From NCBI GenBank assembly GCA_034440575.1, contig JAOTOL010001620.1:1812501-1876500 (forward strand): a DNA stretch of 64,000 nucleotides, written 5' to 3'. Position 1 is the stretch's first letter. Each line of letters begins with the position of its first letter. This DNA is from Imbricaverruca yamaguchii (taxonomy: Eukaryota > Arthropoda > Thecostraca > Neoverrucidae). Positions 11,101 through 23,243 of this stretch are shown piece after piece. Under the pieces are notes generated by a model. That model was not told where the DNA came from. It did no database searches and was given only the letters and a program-made list of their open reading frames with translations. A program made the position numbers and the translations under genes.

Positions 11101-11355
11101 GGGGGGGGGGGAGGGAGGGGAGAGGAGAGGAGAGAGGGAGAGGGACATCATCTTTGGGTTCTTTTGCGACGCATTCAACCGCTAGGTCATATAGCGTCGC
11201 CAACCTCTCACGCCGACTGGACGCGGGTGGACTCGATAAATGCCGTCGGTTGTGAGATTCGAACCCACAATCTTGCGATTAGGAGTACGACGCTCTACCA
11301 ACTGAGCTACCGCGGCCACCAGAGGGAGAGGGAGAGGGAGAGGGAGAGGGAGGGT
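11101..11355 (-). mobile_element. SINE family B inserted in a purine (GGGAGA)n tract
   Basis: The SINE body is about 11147-11320 in minus orientation. Its head in sense is GGCCGCGGTAGCTCAGTTGG, then TAGAGCG, an anticodon-loop-like CTCCTAA and the B box GTGGGTTCGAATCTC. A GGACGCGGGTGGACTCG spacer-like piece precedes the shared GCGTGAGAGG block. The 3' stem-loop is perfect: CGACGC (11167-11172) pairs with GCGTCG (11194-11199). The tail is AAAAGAACCCAAAGATGATG. GGGAGA repeats lie on both sides (11101-11144 and 11321-11355), and the duplicated target is probably AGAGGGAGAGGGA. CCT in the loop would suit a tRNA-Arg ancestor. Confidence 0.85.
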
Positions 11356-11502
11356 GGTTGCAACAGGGACGACCCTGCCCGGCTCTTGCTGCCTCCAGCG
11401 CGTAAAACATTTTCGGCACGACACTGTTTTTTTGGCATGTATTCTGGCACGTTGTTCTCATCCCTTAACTCTCCCCGTCTTTCCGGTCATATCCTCAAAC
11501 CC

Positions 11503-11584
11503 CGTCCCTGAAGGGTGGTGGTGGGTTGGAGTTTAGGGACGCGTCGACATCAAGGGTCACTTTGCGCCCATCGTCTCTGAAGGG
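11503..11584 (-). mobile_element. SL50 element with 13-bp target-site duplication
   Basis: The insert is 56 bp (11516-11571), flanked by CGTCCCTGAAGGG and CGTCTCTGAAGGG (one difference). In sense it begins ATGGGCGC, has a 21-nt loop with GTGACC and GTCGAC, closes with GCGTCC (one G-T pair) and ends in a CTAAACTCCAACCCACC tail. It has no head and no coding capacity. Confidence 0.85.
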
Positions 11585-12673
11585 GGTTGCGTCTCTGAAT
11601 GGGATACAAACTCCCTCTAATCTACAAACTAAGCGTCGCACGAAAACAAAAGAGGCGTCATCGGAAAGCGCAAGACGAGTAGGGCCAGAAACCATCCCCA
11701 AAATTATACCCCCAAAAGTGACATCACTAGGGGTCCTAGGTTTTCACGACCATGTTTTTGGCTCAGGGGAGCTTATTTTGGGGAGCATTGAAGAAAAAAT
11801 ATCTGGAATCCGAATAGGAAGGCGAAATGGACCATGATCCTAACACTTTGCCCACCCAAAAATCAAAATTTTGAGTCGTCAATTTTTTTTTAATTAATTT
11901 TTTTCCAATGGGTTTTTCCAACGGACCGAAAAACGCTGTTCGAAGTCACTTTGCCGACATAAGAATGCTTACTTTAGCCAAAATCTTTGATCTTTAGCCG
12001 TAATGGGCAAATATGAAAAACTAATAAGTAACAAAAAACGGGGAAATATCAAAATAATTCCTTTGGTGCGTTTTTTCATCCCTAAAGATAAGCAAACGCT
12101 GAAAGTTTCATTACACTATCTTTATCCGTTAAAGAGTGACGACTGGTTGAACATTTCTGGAGATAACCTCACTTGACCTCGACTAACTTGTTGAACGTAG
12201 ACGACCTGACCTCAAAAGTTTCACACAACATGCCAACTTGATGTAGGAAAATGAATGTCAATTGTCGGCTGCCGCGCGCCGTCCCTTCGCTATCCACGGA
12301 AGATCTTAGGTGGGGTCATATCAACCTCCCGAGACGGCGCGGGTTAAAGCGCTGCTTGGTTGACTCGATATTCCCATGCGCACAATTGAATAGATCACGC
12401 GTACGTTTCGCACTGGCCCATGGCAATACATACTCGGACGAGCCACCGGCCAGCCCGGCAACGTTTGGCGCAGCTGGCACCAGCCACCAGATGGCACGGC
12501 AAGCTTGCCTCTTCAAATAACCGTAGTTCGGAGAGATGATAGAGGTCGTTAATGATGCTGATCCGCGGTCGATGCAGACGGTCAAAACCCCGGGGCGGAA
12601 GTCGGTGAAACACGATGCCTCTGCCCTGCCGGCTAACAGGGCCACTAATGAGCTCAGGCCTCTTGGAGTGAGC
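11585..12673. other. unique AT-rich sequence
   Basis: No gene, RNA gene or repeat recognised. It includes A/T homopolymer-rich stretches around 11880-12060. The GC-richer part after 12250 has chance open frames only. Confidence 0.5.
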
Positions 12674-13017
12674 TGTGCTACTGAGGCGGTGCTGCTACCG
12701 AGGCGGCGCTGCTACCGAGGCGGCGCTGCTACCGAGGCGGCGCTGCTACCGAGGCGGCGCTGCTACTGAGGCGGCGCTGCTACCGAGGCGGCGCTGCTAC
12801 CGAGGCGGCGCTGCTACCGAGGCGGCGCTGCTACCGAGGCGGCGCTGCTACTGAGGCGGCGCTGCTACCGAGGCGGCGCTGTTACCGAGGCGGCGCCGAG
12901 GCGGCGCTGCTACCGAGGCGGCGCTGCTACCGAGGCGGTGCTGCTACTGAGGTGGTGCTGCTACTGAGGCGGTGCTGCTACCGAGACGGTGCTGCTACTG
13001 AGGCGGTTCTGCTACCG
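12674..13017. repeat. minisatellite, 17-bp unit, about 20 copies
   Basis: Units GCTGCTACCGAGGCGGC, with ACTGAGG and GGTGCTG variants concentrated at the two ends and a shortened unit (GGCGCCGAGGCGGC) near 12890. Homogeneous centre and variant edges are typical of unequal-exchange turnover. Confidence 0.95.
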
Positions 13018-13187
13018 TGCTCACAGCTCACATCGCGGCATTTGCACCGATGAAAATAAAAGATGTTCAGATAAGCAACAAAGCGATCCGCCAAATGAAA
13101 GCTAACCACAAACCATGCGGATGGATAGATGGATGCTCGTTAGCGTCGGCTTTTGCTGAAGTAGCAGGGTTCGACTTAATACCTAGC

Positions 13188-13235
13188 TATTTTGGTTTTA
13201 GGGAGCCTCAACTACGGAGCTCATTTTGCGCCCAT
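13188..13235 (-). mobile_element. SL50 element, diverged copy
   Basis: The plus strand reads TTTTGGTTTTAGGGAGCCTC, then a short loop with GAGCTCATT, then GCGCCCATA. This matches the family order, with a changed right arm. No duplication found. Confidence 0.55.
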
Positions 13236-13741
13236 AACTCACGGTGATATCAAAGTGCGTTTCAGAGTAGCATGAAGATTCACATAGAGCGTAGCCGTCT
13301 ACCTGGCCCTATTGTGACACATAACTTGCATGCAGCGTATATCAGCGAGGGGTATATATTCCTGTGAACGACACTCCGGACAAGGAATCCATAAATTGTC
13401 CCGACTGGATAAAATGCGAGTTAAAGTGGCATAAGTATGCCCTATGTGGAGGCGACAGAGTCTAACTTCTTCTCCTCTATGTTTACAACATGATGAGCTC
13501 CATGATCTCGGAAGTTGCTTGATGGCTCGTAGTTTGTCTGTCGCCGTCCCGTTCCACATTGCTTTCCACTTGTCTAGGAGGAAGATGGAAACCTCTCGGT
13601 AATGGGCCGTGCAACTTAACACTCCTGCAACAATCCGAACAATTAACCGTACTGCATCCAGGGGTGTATGATCCTGTTCAGTTGTGAGGGCTCCAGCCCC
13701 AAACTTGCAACTTAACCCCCCCCCACAACTTGGCAACCAGA

Positions 13742-13850
13742 TTAAGGGCTTGGAAGTTAAACCACTTTTCAGGGTTTTAAGGGCTTGGAAGTTAAACCAC
13801 TTTTCAGGGGTTTAACTTCCAAAGTTGGGAACTTTGGAAGTTAAACCCCT
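13742..13850. repeat. short direct repeats running into a perfect 21-bp hairpin
   Basis: Two direct copies of TTAAGGGCTTGGAAGTTAAA plus CCACTTTTCAGGG are followed by a perfect inverted repeat. The arms are 13806-13826 and 13830-13850 with a 3-nt GGG loop. The hairpin right arm again contains GGAAGTTAAACC, so repeat and hairpin share a core. This suggests fold-back template switching. The structure could form a cruciform or an RNA hairpin. Confidence 0.9.
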
Positions 13851-14709
13851 AAAAAATTTAAGCAATGCTGCATAAATTCGAGTATTACATACTATTCGTG
13901 TTTAACATAGGCGGGTGTAAGATTGCCCAACATTTTTCATGAGTGATGACGATATTCTGACGGTTCTTCTGAGTATTATTTAGTGTTGGTGGCGACTATC
14001 CTCTTTGATCAATTGAAATAGTACAAGCAATCTCATTTTAAGCATTCTCAAATCGATAATCACACTGGTCATTTAGCACTGATCGCAATGTGGAGTTTGC
14101 TATGATTGCATGTTTCTTTTCGTACTGTTTTAATCAGTTTTGATACACGGAAATCTCGAGCGATATTCATAAATATCAAACAATAATAATAATCAAACAA
14201 GTAGTTTCAACACTAAGCGGTTATCTATATTCGTAGTAATTTGCGATCAGGCATTCCAATTATTTTGTTTCCGGATAGGCCGAGTTCATGGAAATCTGAG
14301 AAAAAAGAAACACATTTATGGAATTATTTTTTGTTTCAAGATGGCAAAATATAGTAGCCCAAATCAGGAGAGAAATTGACATCTGGGGGTACCCTAGGTT
14401 GATCGACCTATGGCTGAGCCCCCACCCCAACTGATCTTGGGATCCTACACCCCTGGCTACATCGCATGTGCAGAGCCGAGCTGGGAAGTGTCGGCTTAAT
14501 CCGTTCAACTTTTTTTCGGACGAATAGACCTGTCTCTCCAAGCACCGCCACCAAGCAAAATACAGTCCGCCTCTCAGTCGGATTACCCACCAAGTAGAGC
14601 CGAGTGCAGCAGAGCGCGAATCGTTTCCGAGAGCACCACACCACCTGGGAGCACGCCCCGTTAGACGAGGGACCACTGCTTACGCGGCGGGAGTGGGAGC
14701 GAGACTTCA
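13851..14709. other. unique sequence
   Basis: An AT-rich left half and a more balanced right half, with no gene, RNA gene or repeat recognised. Overlapping frames of up to 140 codons on opposite strands near 14.3-14.7 kb lack any domain. Confidence 0.45.
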
Positions 14710-14990
14710 GTCCGCTCCCTCCCCCTCTCTCTCTATCCATCTGTTTCTCTTTATTTCTCTCTCTCTCTATCTCTATATCTTTCTATCCCTTTATCCCTCT
14801 ATCCCTATATTCCTCTATCTCTGTCTATCTCCATCCATCTATCTATATATATCTATATATCTATCCATCTCTAACTCTACCTATCTTTATCTATCTCTCC
14901 ATCTCTATCTCTATCTCTCTATATCTATCCCTATCTCTCTCTCTCTCTCTCTCTCTAACCCTCTATCTCTCTAGCTCTCCCTCTCGCCGG
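14710..14990. repeat. pyrimidine microsatellite (CTCT/CTAT)n
   Basis: An almost pure C/T strand with regular A: CTCTCTAT, TATC and ATCT tetranucleotide variants, ending in (CT)n. A Ser/Leu/Tyr-rich open frame across it is compositional. Confidence 0.93.
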
Positions 14991-16601
14991 AACACCGCTC
15001 AAAGGAAGCGGCGCCGCAAGCGTTAGCGGTTCCCGCCAGCCAACACGCGACGGCCGGGGAAGTGAAGAGCGGCGGGCGCCGGCCACGTCGGAATGCAGGA
15101 AAGTCGGCCCAAAAAGGCAATCATCGTGCCGCCCCTCGGCGCGTCAGCAGCCTCATCGACACTTTTCGCTACCTCGAACAGGCGCGTAATTTCCAGTCGG
15201 CTTCGGCGCATCACTAAGCTGCTTCAAAACGAGTCGACCAACCACTACTTAGTCCCAACAAGGAAACTCGTCGGACAGTCTTCACTGGCGTGCGCCGTGA
15301 CGACTGGGGCGGCCCGGAAACGGCTGCTAATGCGTCTTCGCGCACAGCGTGCCGACCCGGAAGGTCGCGCCGCGGCGCCGCGGGAACCGCCGCACGAGCT
15401 AATGGACCGGACAACCGCAGACGCTAATGGACCCACCCGTCCGGCTCGGGGACGGTCGCGCCGTCGCCCCGGGGCCACGCCGGTCACGGGGCCGCCTGCT
15501 GGAAGTGGCCTCGCCGGTCGTCGGTCCAAGACTGCGTAGTCGCTTTCCGCGAACCCCGGGTCGAAGCGGTCGACAGCGAAACGCCTCTGGCGACGCTGGT
15601 CACATGTGCGCCTGCAAGTCACCTACCGACGCCGGGCAGATCCGAGTAATCCATCAAGGTCGGCCCAATGACAAAGGCGGCAATAGTGCGGCAAGTGCGG
15701 TGCGGCAAAAAATGTGAGTGGTACATCGAAACTACAAGGCAAGGACAATGACAAGTGTCATTTTGTGCACTCTTAGAGGGGCACGTGACCATCAAATCCT
15801 GAATTCTGCCACTCCAATGGTAAAATGTACCAACTCAAAGCTGAATGGGAAACTCAGAGCGCACCATCCTCCTCTGCTAAACATCCTTTTCCCCAAAGTG
15901 GAAGCGCAGCAATCGAATGCCAGAAGTTGGTATATTTTCCTTACCAACTTAGTGTGCTCACCTGAATCGTCTTCGTATCAGGACACTCATGCACGGTGAA
16001 GCAGTGCATGCAAGAGATAGACGAGCTTTCCCGGCCGGCTGTGGAACCCTGTGCACTTTCACCGAGACATTTCCTGAAGCTAATGAGAACGCGTCTGCAG
16101 GTCTCCTAACGTTATTGAGTGGCCCCGGGCTGTGTGCCTAGTTGAAATGCATACGATTCCAGCTATTTTGGGAAACAGATCCGTGCAGAGCGAGAGAGCG
16201 GAGGAGAACCTTCGGCTGCCATATGCTGCGGCCAGCCGGCTTCATGCACGTCGTTGCCGATCGATCGCAACGAATAAACGTTCGCGGCGCAGTTGGAGGT
16301 CTGTGCGGTCAGTGAGCCTCGAACCAGCAACCCTCCGGTCAGCGGGTGCGTTGACCGAAGCAGCCGGATGCATTTCTCGAATAAATCATTCCATCGCCTT
16401 CTATTATTCATCTGAATAAGTCGTGCTTGCTCGGAAAAAGCAAGGGTCGCCCGGTTTGTGCCGCTCCCTTCTGTGCAGACGGTAAGGAAGAAGCCGGCGT
16501 TCCTTTCGGTAGGTATTTGCTCCTGCGACCAGCACCCCACTCACCCAATGTGGCGCCAAGCTGGACCCGTCCGGGGTTCCGAACACTCACCTTGACAAGG
16601 C
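14991..16601. other. GC-rich island followed by unique sequence
   Basis: About 15000-15600 is CpG-rich with overlapping open frames on both strands, none with a recognisable domain. The remainder to 16601 is ordinary unique DNA. Confidence 0.4.
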
Positions 16602-16762
16602 TGGTTGGTTATCGGTTTTACGACACATCGGCCGTTGAGTCATGTAGCGTCGCCAATCTCTCACGCCGATTGGCCGCGGGCGAAAAGTAGCGACAAGTGA
16701 GACTCGAACCCACAACCTTTCGACTGTGAGACGAGCAACTTACACCTAGGCTACTCGTCCCC
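16602..16762 (-). mobile_element. SINE family A copy
   Basis: A full-length-looking copy. In sense: head GGGGACGAGTAGCCTAGG, an anticodon-loop-like CTCACAG (CAC, Val-like), B box GTGGGTTCGAGTCTC, central CGCCCGCGGCCAATCGG, GCGTGAGAGATTGGCGACGC and a TAAAACCGATAACCAACC tail. The 3' stem pairs CGACGC with GTGTCG. No clear duplication. Confidence 0.88.
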
Positions 16763-17184
16763 AATGTGATGACGTGCCAGTTCGGTTTGATTTCGTACGG
16801 CCAGGGTGCAACGCCGCTCGTGTTCAAAATTGCGGTTTCATTCCGTGGCCGTTGGTCATTGGCCCGGCCGCTTCCAGTCGGATTACAGCCGGCTGTAGCG
16901 CTCGGCAGCGGTGCAGTTCAGGCGGTGCAGTTCAGGCTGAGAAGGGCCAGTCGCGGTCGGCAGTGCAGGAGTGGCTGGGCAGGCATTCCGCCGGCAGTGT
17001 TCAGGTAGGCTGCTGCGACAGGCACAACTCCAGACGGCAATCCAAGTACCAAGTTCGCACGAGGAGACGCTGGTTTCGCGGATATTTTCTTCTGGTGAAG
17101 ACAGTCCCACGGAAGACACTAAAATAGTCCGAAGACGTCTAATTCGAGGTTACTATTGCCAGGCATGGATTTGCTTTGATGACT

Positions 17185-17262
17185 AAACCGATTCTCAGTT
17201 ATTTGAGTTTACGGGCGCTTCGACCAAAACGTGACCATTTGCGCTCATAAACAGATTCTCAG
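17185..17262 (-). mobile_element. SL50 element, 50 bp, with 14-bp target-site duplication
   Basis: The insert is 17199-17248, exactly 50 bp, flanked by AAACCGATTCTCAG and AAACAGATTCTCAG (one difference). In sense it runs ATGAGCGC, a 22-nt loop, GCGCCC, then GTAAACTCAAATAA. The insert ends at the base of the stem, with no sequence from further 5'. Confidence 0.88.
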
Positions 17263-19399
17263 AGAAACATTGCGGGATGGAGATATACATTTGAAAGATG
17301 ACTGAATAACGATATATGCTGTTCACTGCGTGCTGTGTTTTACGGCGAGGTGCCTCGACATACATTTCATAAGCAAAAGTGAATAATCACAAACAGTCCA
17401 AAACCGCCAAAATCGGAGGTACGAACCAATGTAGACGCATCGACGTTGCGTGCCATGGCACGCAGTGTAAAATGGCATCGTCACATTATATGATAATTGA
17501 GCTATGAAGTGGACTTGACCAGGCCACGACCGGACAAACGGGCCTGATCTAAATCGCGGAAGAATGCAGCGCATGTCTTGATAAACCGCTTACCGAACGT
17601 AATGGGGCATGCGATTAATTATACGGGCTCTACAACTACCGACAGTGGCCAGCGCAGCGCCAACGCAAACCGGGGAAATTACAGTCCCCTGAATCAGCGA
17701 TCATCTGCCCCTGTCTAACGATGGACAATTACACACATACACAGCAGCAAAATTACAGAAAAAGACGCCCAGCTATCACCAAGACTATCGCCAATCACCA
17801 AGCCGGCAAGGTGCGGACTCAATTACATAACGACGGCTAAAAGCAAACCAGAACGACAAAAGCGTGAAACGACGATTCCGCTAGACGTCAGCAACATGCG
17901 GAGCGAGTACTAGATCCTATCTACTACGCGTGTTGATTCCAAAGTTTGCAAAATAGCATGCCAACAAGCAAAGACCAGCTCGCTTCGCTGGGCGAAAGCT
18001 TTGGAAAATGATGGATAAAAAAGTTGGGTAGAATAAGAAGATACAAATTAAGTGAAAAGGTCAGCACAAACAATCAATAAAACCCGCTCGCTCCGTGGAA
18101 CGAAGTGCCTATTTCCGTAGCTACACTGTGATGTTCATTTTGTGTTGATCGATCCATGGGTTCGCGTGTTACGCCGGCTACAATGGAACCGGCTTTACTC
18201 ATTGATTTTCATGATGAAAAATATACATTTACTTCAATAGAATACCTCCCGCGGCGGTTTGCATGCATAGCATGACTGCGCGCGCGACTGAATACTGAAC
18301 TGCCGAAGCAGAAGCAATGTCGTGGATACCAGCTATCGGCGGAAATTTCGCGGCCTCCATGATAAAGCGATCGTCTCCTCACGCAAACCGAATTTAGGAA
18401 GGCGTTGGGGAATCGTCTGCTTGTGGCAAAAGTATTTGAGATCGCGAAAAGCTAGATACTGTGATGAACGATGAATACTGACTACTGACGATGAATGGGG
18501 GTAGGCGAGTTAACGACTTTTGGTCCAAAAACGATTTCTTACAGGGTGTCCGTGGGGTGTAAGGTTGTTTTTCATGATTGACGATATGCATCATTGAGTT
18601 TGCAACCGACATGTCACGAGTGCATGGCACGTGTGCACGGCACGCATACACGGTACGTGGTCCTAGATAATTTGAAAAGAGTAGCCGGTACATGTAGCTA
18701 GGCAGCGAAGGTGACCCAGATTCGATACCTCGAGCCGTTTCCAGCAGGAAATTGAGAAAAAAAGTCGCAAAAAGCAGACTTTCGCATTTCACGATTCCCA
18801 CGCGTGTAAGTGCCATGTGAACAGGTAACAATAGGCCCGCTCAGCTTCACTATCGTCGCGTCTACACTGTGGTGTTGGTTTCGTGTCGATCTGATCGTTG
18901 GTTCGGTAGCTATGCCGGTTGAAAGTGAGCCGACTGGAGACACTAAAGTAGGACGGCAAAAACTGGTTTTCACATGCTAAGTGAACGGAGATGGCCCATT
19001 TGACCTCGCACCACGTTCACGTATGTCGCGAGCACTATGTTGGCTCGATTGAATGAAAATTGTACCCAGAAGATAGCCAATACTTGTGGCTTTCGAATGG
19101 TGTCACGTGCATCCGGCTGTTTGTCGCGTAAACCGAGCCACGCTTCGATATGTAGAATGGAAAGTGTTCTCCGACTTCAAAGCACCACGTTAACTTGATT
19201 TGAGCGAGGGATCAAGCTTCAAATTGAACCACACGTTACGTAACGTAAACTTCACGTTTCTAGCACATATAGTTCGCTCTCCAGCCGTCGCCGATCGACT
19301 TGAGAACGAAAAGCGACAAACTTACAAGCAGACAAAATTCACTCAAATAGTACAATAGAGATTTGCCCAGTTGTTGGACACGGTGCTCACTACGTCATC
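17263..19399. other. unique sequence
   Basis: No genes, RNA genes or repeats recognised over about 2.1 kb of mixed composition. Open frames are short and unrecognisable. Confidence 0.5.
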
Positions 19400-19770
19400 C
19401 GCTGCTGTTGCGAGTCGCCACTGCTGTTGCGAGTCGCCACTGCTGTTGAGTCACCGCTGCTGTTGCGAGTCGCCACTGCTGTTGCGAGTCGCCACTGCTG
19501 TTGCGAGTCGCCACTGCTGTTGAGTCGCCACTGCTGTTGAGAGTCACCACTGCTGTTGAGTCACCACTGCTGTTGCGAGTCGCCACTGCTGTTGAGTCAC
19601 CACTGCTGTTGAGAGTCACCGCTGCTGTTGAGTCACCACTGCTGTTGCGAGTCGCCACTGCTGTTGCCAGCCAGTTACTACTGCTCCACTGCTGTTGCTA
19701 GCCAGTCACTACTGCTGTTGTCAGCCAGTCGCTCGCTGCTGTTGCGAATCACCACTGCTGTTACACCAGC
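19400..19770. repeat. minisatellite with 17- and 19-bp units
   Basis: About 20 units built on CACTGCTGTTG followed by CGAGTCGC, AGTCAC or AGAGTCAC. The mixture of 17- and 19-bp lengths shifts the frame repeatedly. The last units become CTGCTGTTGCTAGCCAGTC. Confidence 0.92.
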
Positions 19771-21783
19771 TCGGTACGAGAATGACCTACCTACCCCCGA
19801 GCCGGGGTGTGCGTTAGCCACGCCTGAACGCGACCAACCTTCGCGCGCCCAGCCGCGGCACGCGAACAGCCTTCGTTCACCCGACCTCGGCCGTGCGGGG
19901 AGGCGCCGCATATGTGGACGGCCCCGTGTACCAGGATGGCCGCGGGCTGGGGGCCGGCGGGGCGGCGGGGCGTGGTCGGTAGTGGCCCGCGGCGTGCGGC
20001 CGACCCGGCAGCCGGTCGTCAGACGTGCAACAGGCATGCAACAAGCGCGCAACAGGTGGCCGAGCGCCGCCGAGCTCGTGCTGCGGCGGGGGGGGGGACG
20101 CGGTGGGATTGCCGGGGAAATCCGCCAGGCCGGTGGATTTCCTGGTAGTCGTTATGACGTTGAAGAAAAACATCGGTGGCTTTTGTAGGATGCTCTGAAG
20201 AGCACCGCAGACGCTCAAGCACAATTGCTTAGATATTATATGCTACATTATCTCTTCAGTCGCCTGCTTCCTATATGCTATCCGAAGCTTGCAAAGCACA
20301 GACCCGAGTAAATGTGTGCCGGTAGAAATGTCGATCACTCTGCTTTTCTGATATTTGCCCGACGAAAGGCAAAGAAGAGCAGAAACCTGACATGAAAGGC
20401 GTAACACCGGACCGTACACAAACCTTGTGTCCGTAGACATTTAACTCGGGGTAGATGAAGCTTCACTAGAACATCCAAATACGACTAAAACTGCGTGAGC
20501 ACACACTAATCTTCAGCCCAGCATCTGAACGGAAGAGGCTAGATATAACAGATATGGGGCGCGTGCCAGTAAGCCCAGTCTCGGCGGCATCTTCTCGGTA
20601 CGCTACCGGCCAGCGGTTCACACACGATGGCAATCTGCAACGTCAAAACGCATATACAAAAACCGAAAGCCGAGTCACCGTCTACAACACCGCACCCACA
20701 CCAAGCTTAGAGTCGCCTTGACTCGTGTACCAGAGGTGACAATTGGCCAACATTTTGTGACCCAGCCAGGACCCGGCCTTGTGACAAGAGCCGGCTGGTG
20801 CCCGATCAACAGACCGGGTTTGTGATGCATGCTTTTTTGGTACATAGGGTTTGTCATCACAGTTTGTGTCTGTTCAAATAAGGCCACACAGGCAAATCAC
20901 AAGTTTTTATGATCTTGTTCCGCTTTAGGACAGCTACTAGAGTGCTAGTCAGCTGGTCAAGGTTCGCAATTGTACACCGTGATCCTGCCGCGCTTTGCGC
21001 TTTGCTACATCTAGGACATGGCTCATCCGCGTATCAATTGAAATTATTGAGACATGATTTCAGTTTTCAACCATGCTGCAATTTCAGCCAACATAACTAT
21101 AATTTCTCAGCTATAATACACTTTCAACTACTCTATTTCCAAAAAGCGCAGCGCGGCGGGTATCAATGTATGAGTGCGCGGAATATGAGGGCCTTAGACT
21201 GTGTGTGAGCAAAGCCGGGCCCCCAGAAACGTGCGAGGTTCCTGAGGTGGCATAGCCGACGCTAAATCTTTTGAAAACCACGGATTGAGGTTTGGCGACA
21301 GAGGAAACAGCGAACAAGGACAAGGAAATAGCGCACCTACCGCTATGGGGAAATTTGACCATTGATAACATTGATTTGGTACAATACATAACGAAGCTTG
21401 AAGTGGAGCAAACATGGTAGATATTATTTGTAAACATAATAGTATGATTATAATGTTGGATTTGGGGTACAACGTGTTGTAGGTTATTCAAAGATAAATG
21501 AAAAATGTAGCTCATGGTCACGATATCACCGTGTTCTTTGCATCAGGAAGATAAGCATTTAAATGCTGGGATTTGAAATCGTTTGTATTTAATAATTTCG
21601 AAGTTATCTGGTATGAATGGCCTAGACATTTTGATGTGGCACCAGCCATATCCTCTTGTGAGATGTGAAAAAAATAATTCCAAACATGTGTGGTCTGAGC
21701 TGCAATTGCATGTCTTGCTTTTGAAAAAATGTGTATAGACCACATTGCTTGAGCTAATAACCAACAATCTTCATCTATCTGCA
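19771..21783. other. GC-rich island then unique sequence
   Basis: About 19800-20125 is a CpG-rich island ending in a run of ten or more G. Its long frames on both strands have no recognised domain. From 20126 the sequence is ordinary and AT-richer with nothing recognised. A short imperfect inverted repeat with CCAGCC/GGCTGG lies near 20760-20800. Confidence 0.4.
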
Positions 21784-21869
21784 ATTTTCAACACTTCAGT
21801 TGGTTATTTGGGCTTAGGGACGCTTCGACTGCCTCGGTCATACAGCGCCCAAATATTTTCAACACTTCA
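21784..21869 (-). mobile_element. SL50 element with perfect 15-bp target-site duplication
   Basis: The insert is 56 bp (21799-21854), flanked by two perfect copies of ATTTTCAACACTTCA. In sense the stem GGGCGCT pairs with AGCGTCC with one G-T wobble around a 21-nt loop carrying GTATGACC and GTCGA. The tail is CTAAGCCCAAATAACCAAC. The intact duplication suggests a fairly recent insertion. Confidence 0.93.
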
Positions 21870-22722
21870 CATGCTCCGCTATTGTGGAACCATTCAAGGA
21901 AATATCTCGAGATTGCTGAGCGCATAACAGAAACTCCTGGATGAAGTGCTGAAATGGACTTCATAATTTGCTTCATAATTTTGGAAACCTGAAGACAATC
22001 TAGTTTCCAAAAATGGGCGTATTCAGCCCTTTCATCGTTTTGATATTTGGCACCGAAACTACAGAAGACTGAATGAATGCCCGGTATATATGCCAAAGAC
22101 CGGTAAAAAGGGCCCGCCGGTCCCGACCGGCCATTCTGACTGGGCTTTCGGTTCTTACCTTCACCACTGTTATTGCGTACCACTTCTTGGATCTAGTCAT
22201 TCATGACGCATGACCCGGGAGGGGTGGGTGGGGGTGGGGGACGAGTATCCACCGCTCCAAGTCCGGGTCACGGATCTGAATGCCAGACTTTCGAGACACC
22301 TGCGATGGGGAAGACCCGGGCAGCACCGACGGTCAGGCGACATCTTACACGATGCGTCACCCCGCACCCACAACGCACCACCGCCTTTCACAGGAGTACC
22401 GCACACCGCTGCAGGTTCCAGGGCAATGGCGATGTAGGTGCCTTTGACTATCTTCACGGACACAAGCGAGTTCACTGTCGTTTACAGGCATGCAAGCAAC
22501 GTGTTGTCTTTCAGAAGCTTCTGCGTCAGAAGCAATTGATAGAATTTCAGAAGCTATGTGTACAGGGCGATGTTCCTCCAAAAGAGGAGACCTTCCATCA
22601 AAGCGAAAACAGATGTGCCTGTAGCAAGTCAAACAACAGGAGCATCAATCCATGCAACGCGATAGCACAGAGGTGCAATGAACCAGATATCACTACATAC
22701 CAGTATTAATGTCAGCAAGAAC

Positions 22723-22808
22723 TATCTTTAGGTGTTGGTTGGGTGGTTATTTGAGTTTTAGGACGCATCGACCAGGTTTGGCCATATAGCTCCCATATCT
22801 TTGGGTGT
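22723..22808 (-). mobile_element. SL50 element with 13-bp target-site duplication
   Basis: The insert is 60 bp (22736-22795), flanked by TATCTTTAGGTGT and TATCTTTGGGTGT. In sense it reads TGGGAGC, TATATGGCC, then CTGGTCGAT, GCGTCC and TAAAACTCAAATAACC. The extra length relative to the 50-bp copies lies in the A/C-rich tail (ACCCAACCA). Confidence 0.88.
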
Positions 22809-23193
22809 GATGTAGCCGCAGTGAAAGCCATCTCTTTGTTCAACGACAATATCAAATGGCCATCTTGACATCTTCACAGTCTCTCGACCCCTGTCATCAT
22901 TGACCCCTTTAACACCATCTTCATAATGCATCATGGCCGAGAACGTGCTTGCATTTTTTTACTTGCTATTGGCGTACCTGCAACTGTGCTTCACCTGCTA
23001 TAGTCGTACCTCCATCTGTTTTCACACGCTATAGCTGTACATGCAGCTATATTTCACGGAGCGTCCACCAGAATCCACCGTCCACGCCATTGCTCATCAG
23101 GAGTCAGGCGAATCTTCTGCGAGTTCTCCGAGAGGAAATACTTCTACCTTGGCAGCACTCCTCCGTGGCAGTGCCCGCCTACCTCGGCAGCTA

Positions 23194-23243
23194 GTTAATT
23201 CGCCTTCAGGATGCACCGACCATAGTGACCGTATAGCATCATT
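23194..23243 (-). mobile_element. SL50 element, diverged copy
   Basis: The plus strand shows TTCAGGATGCACCGACCATA, then GTGACCGTATAGCATCATTA, matching the family loop (CGACC, GACCGTATAGC) with mutated arms. No clear duplication. Confidence 0.6.

Noticed and set aside
16680..16762. Functional tRNA genes at SINE heads (also 2280, 7590, 11240, 23610, 36680, 45190, 53300)
   Set aside because: A- and B-box-like pieces are present, but acceptor and anticodon stems do not pair and the sequences continue into the SINE body.
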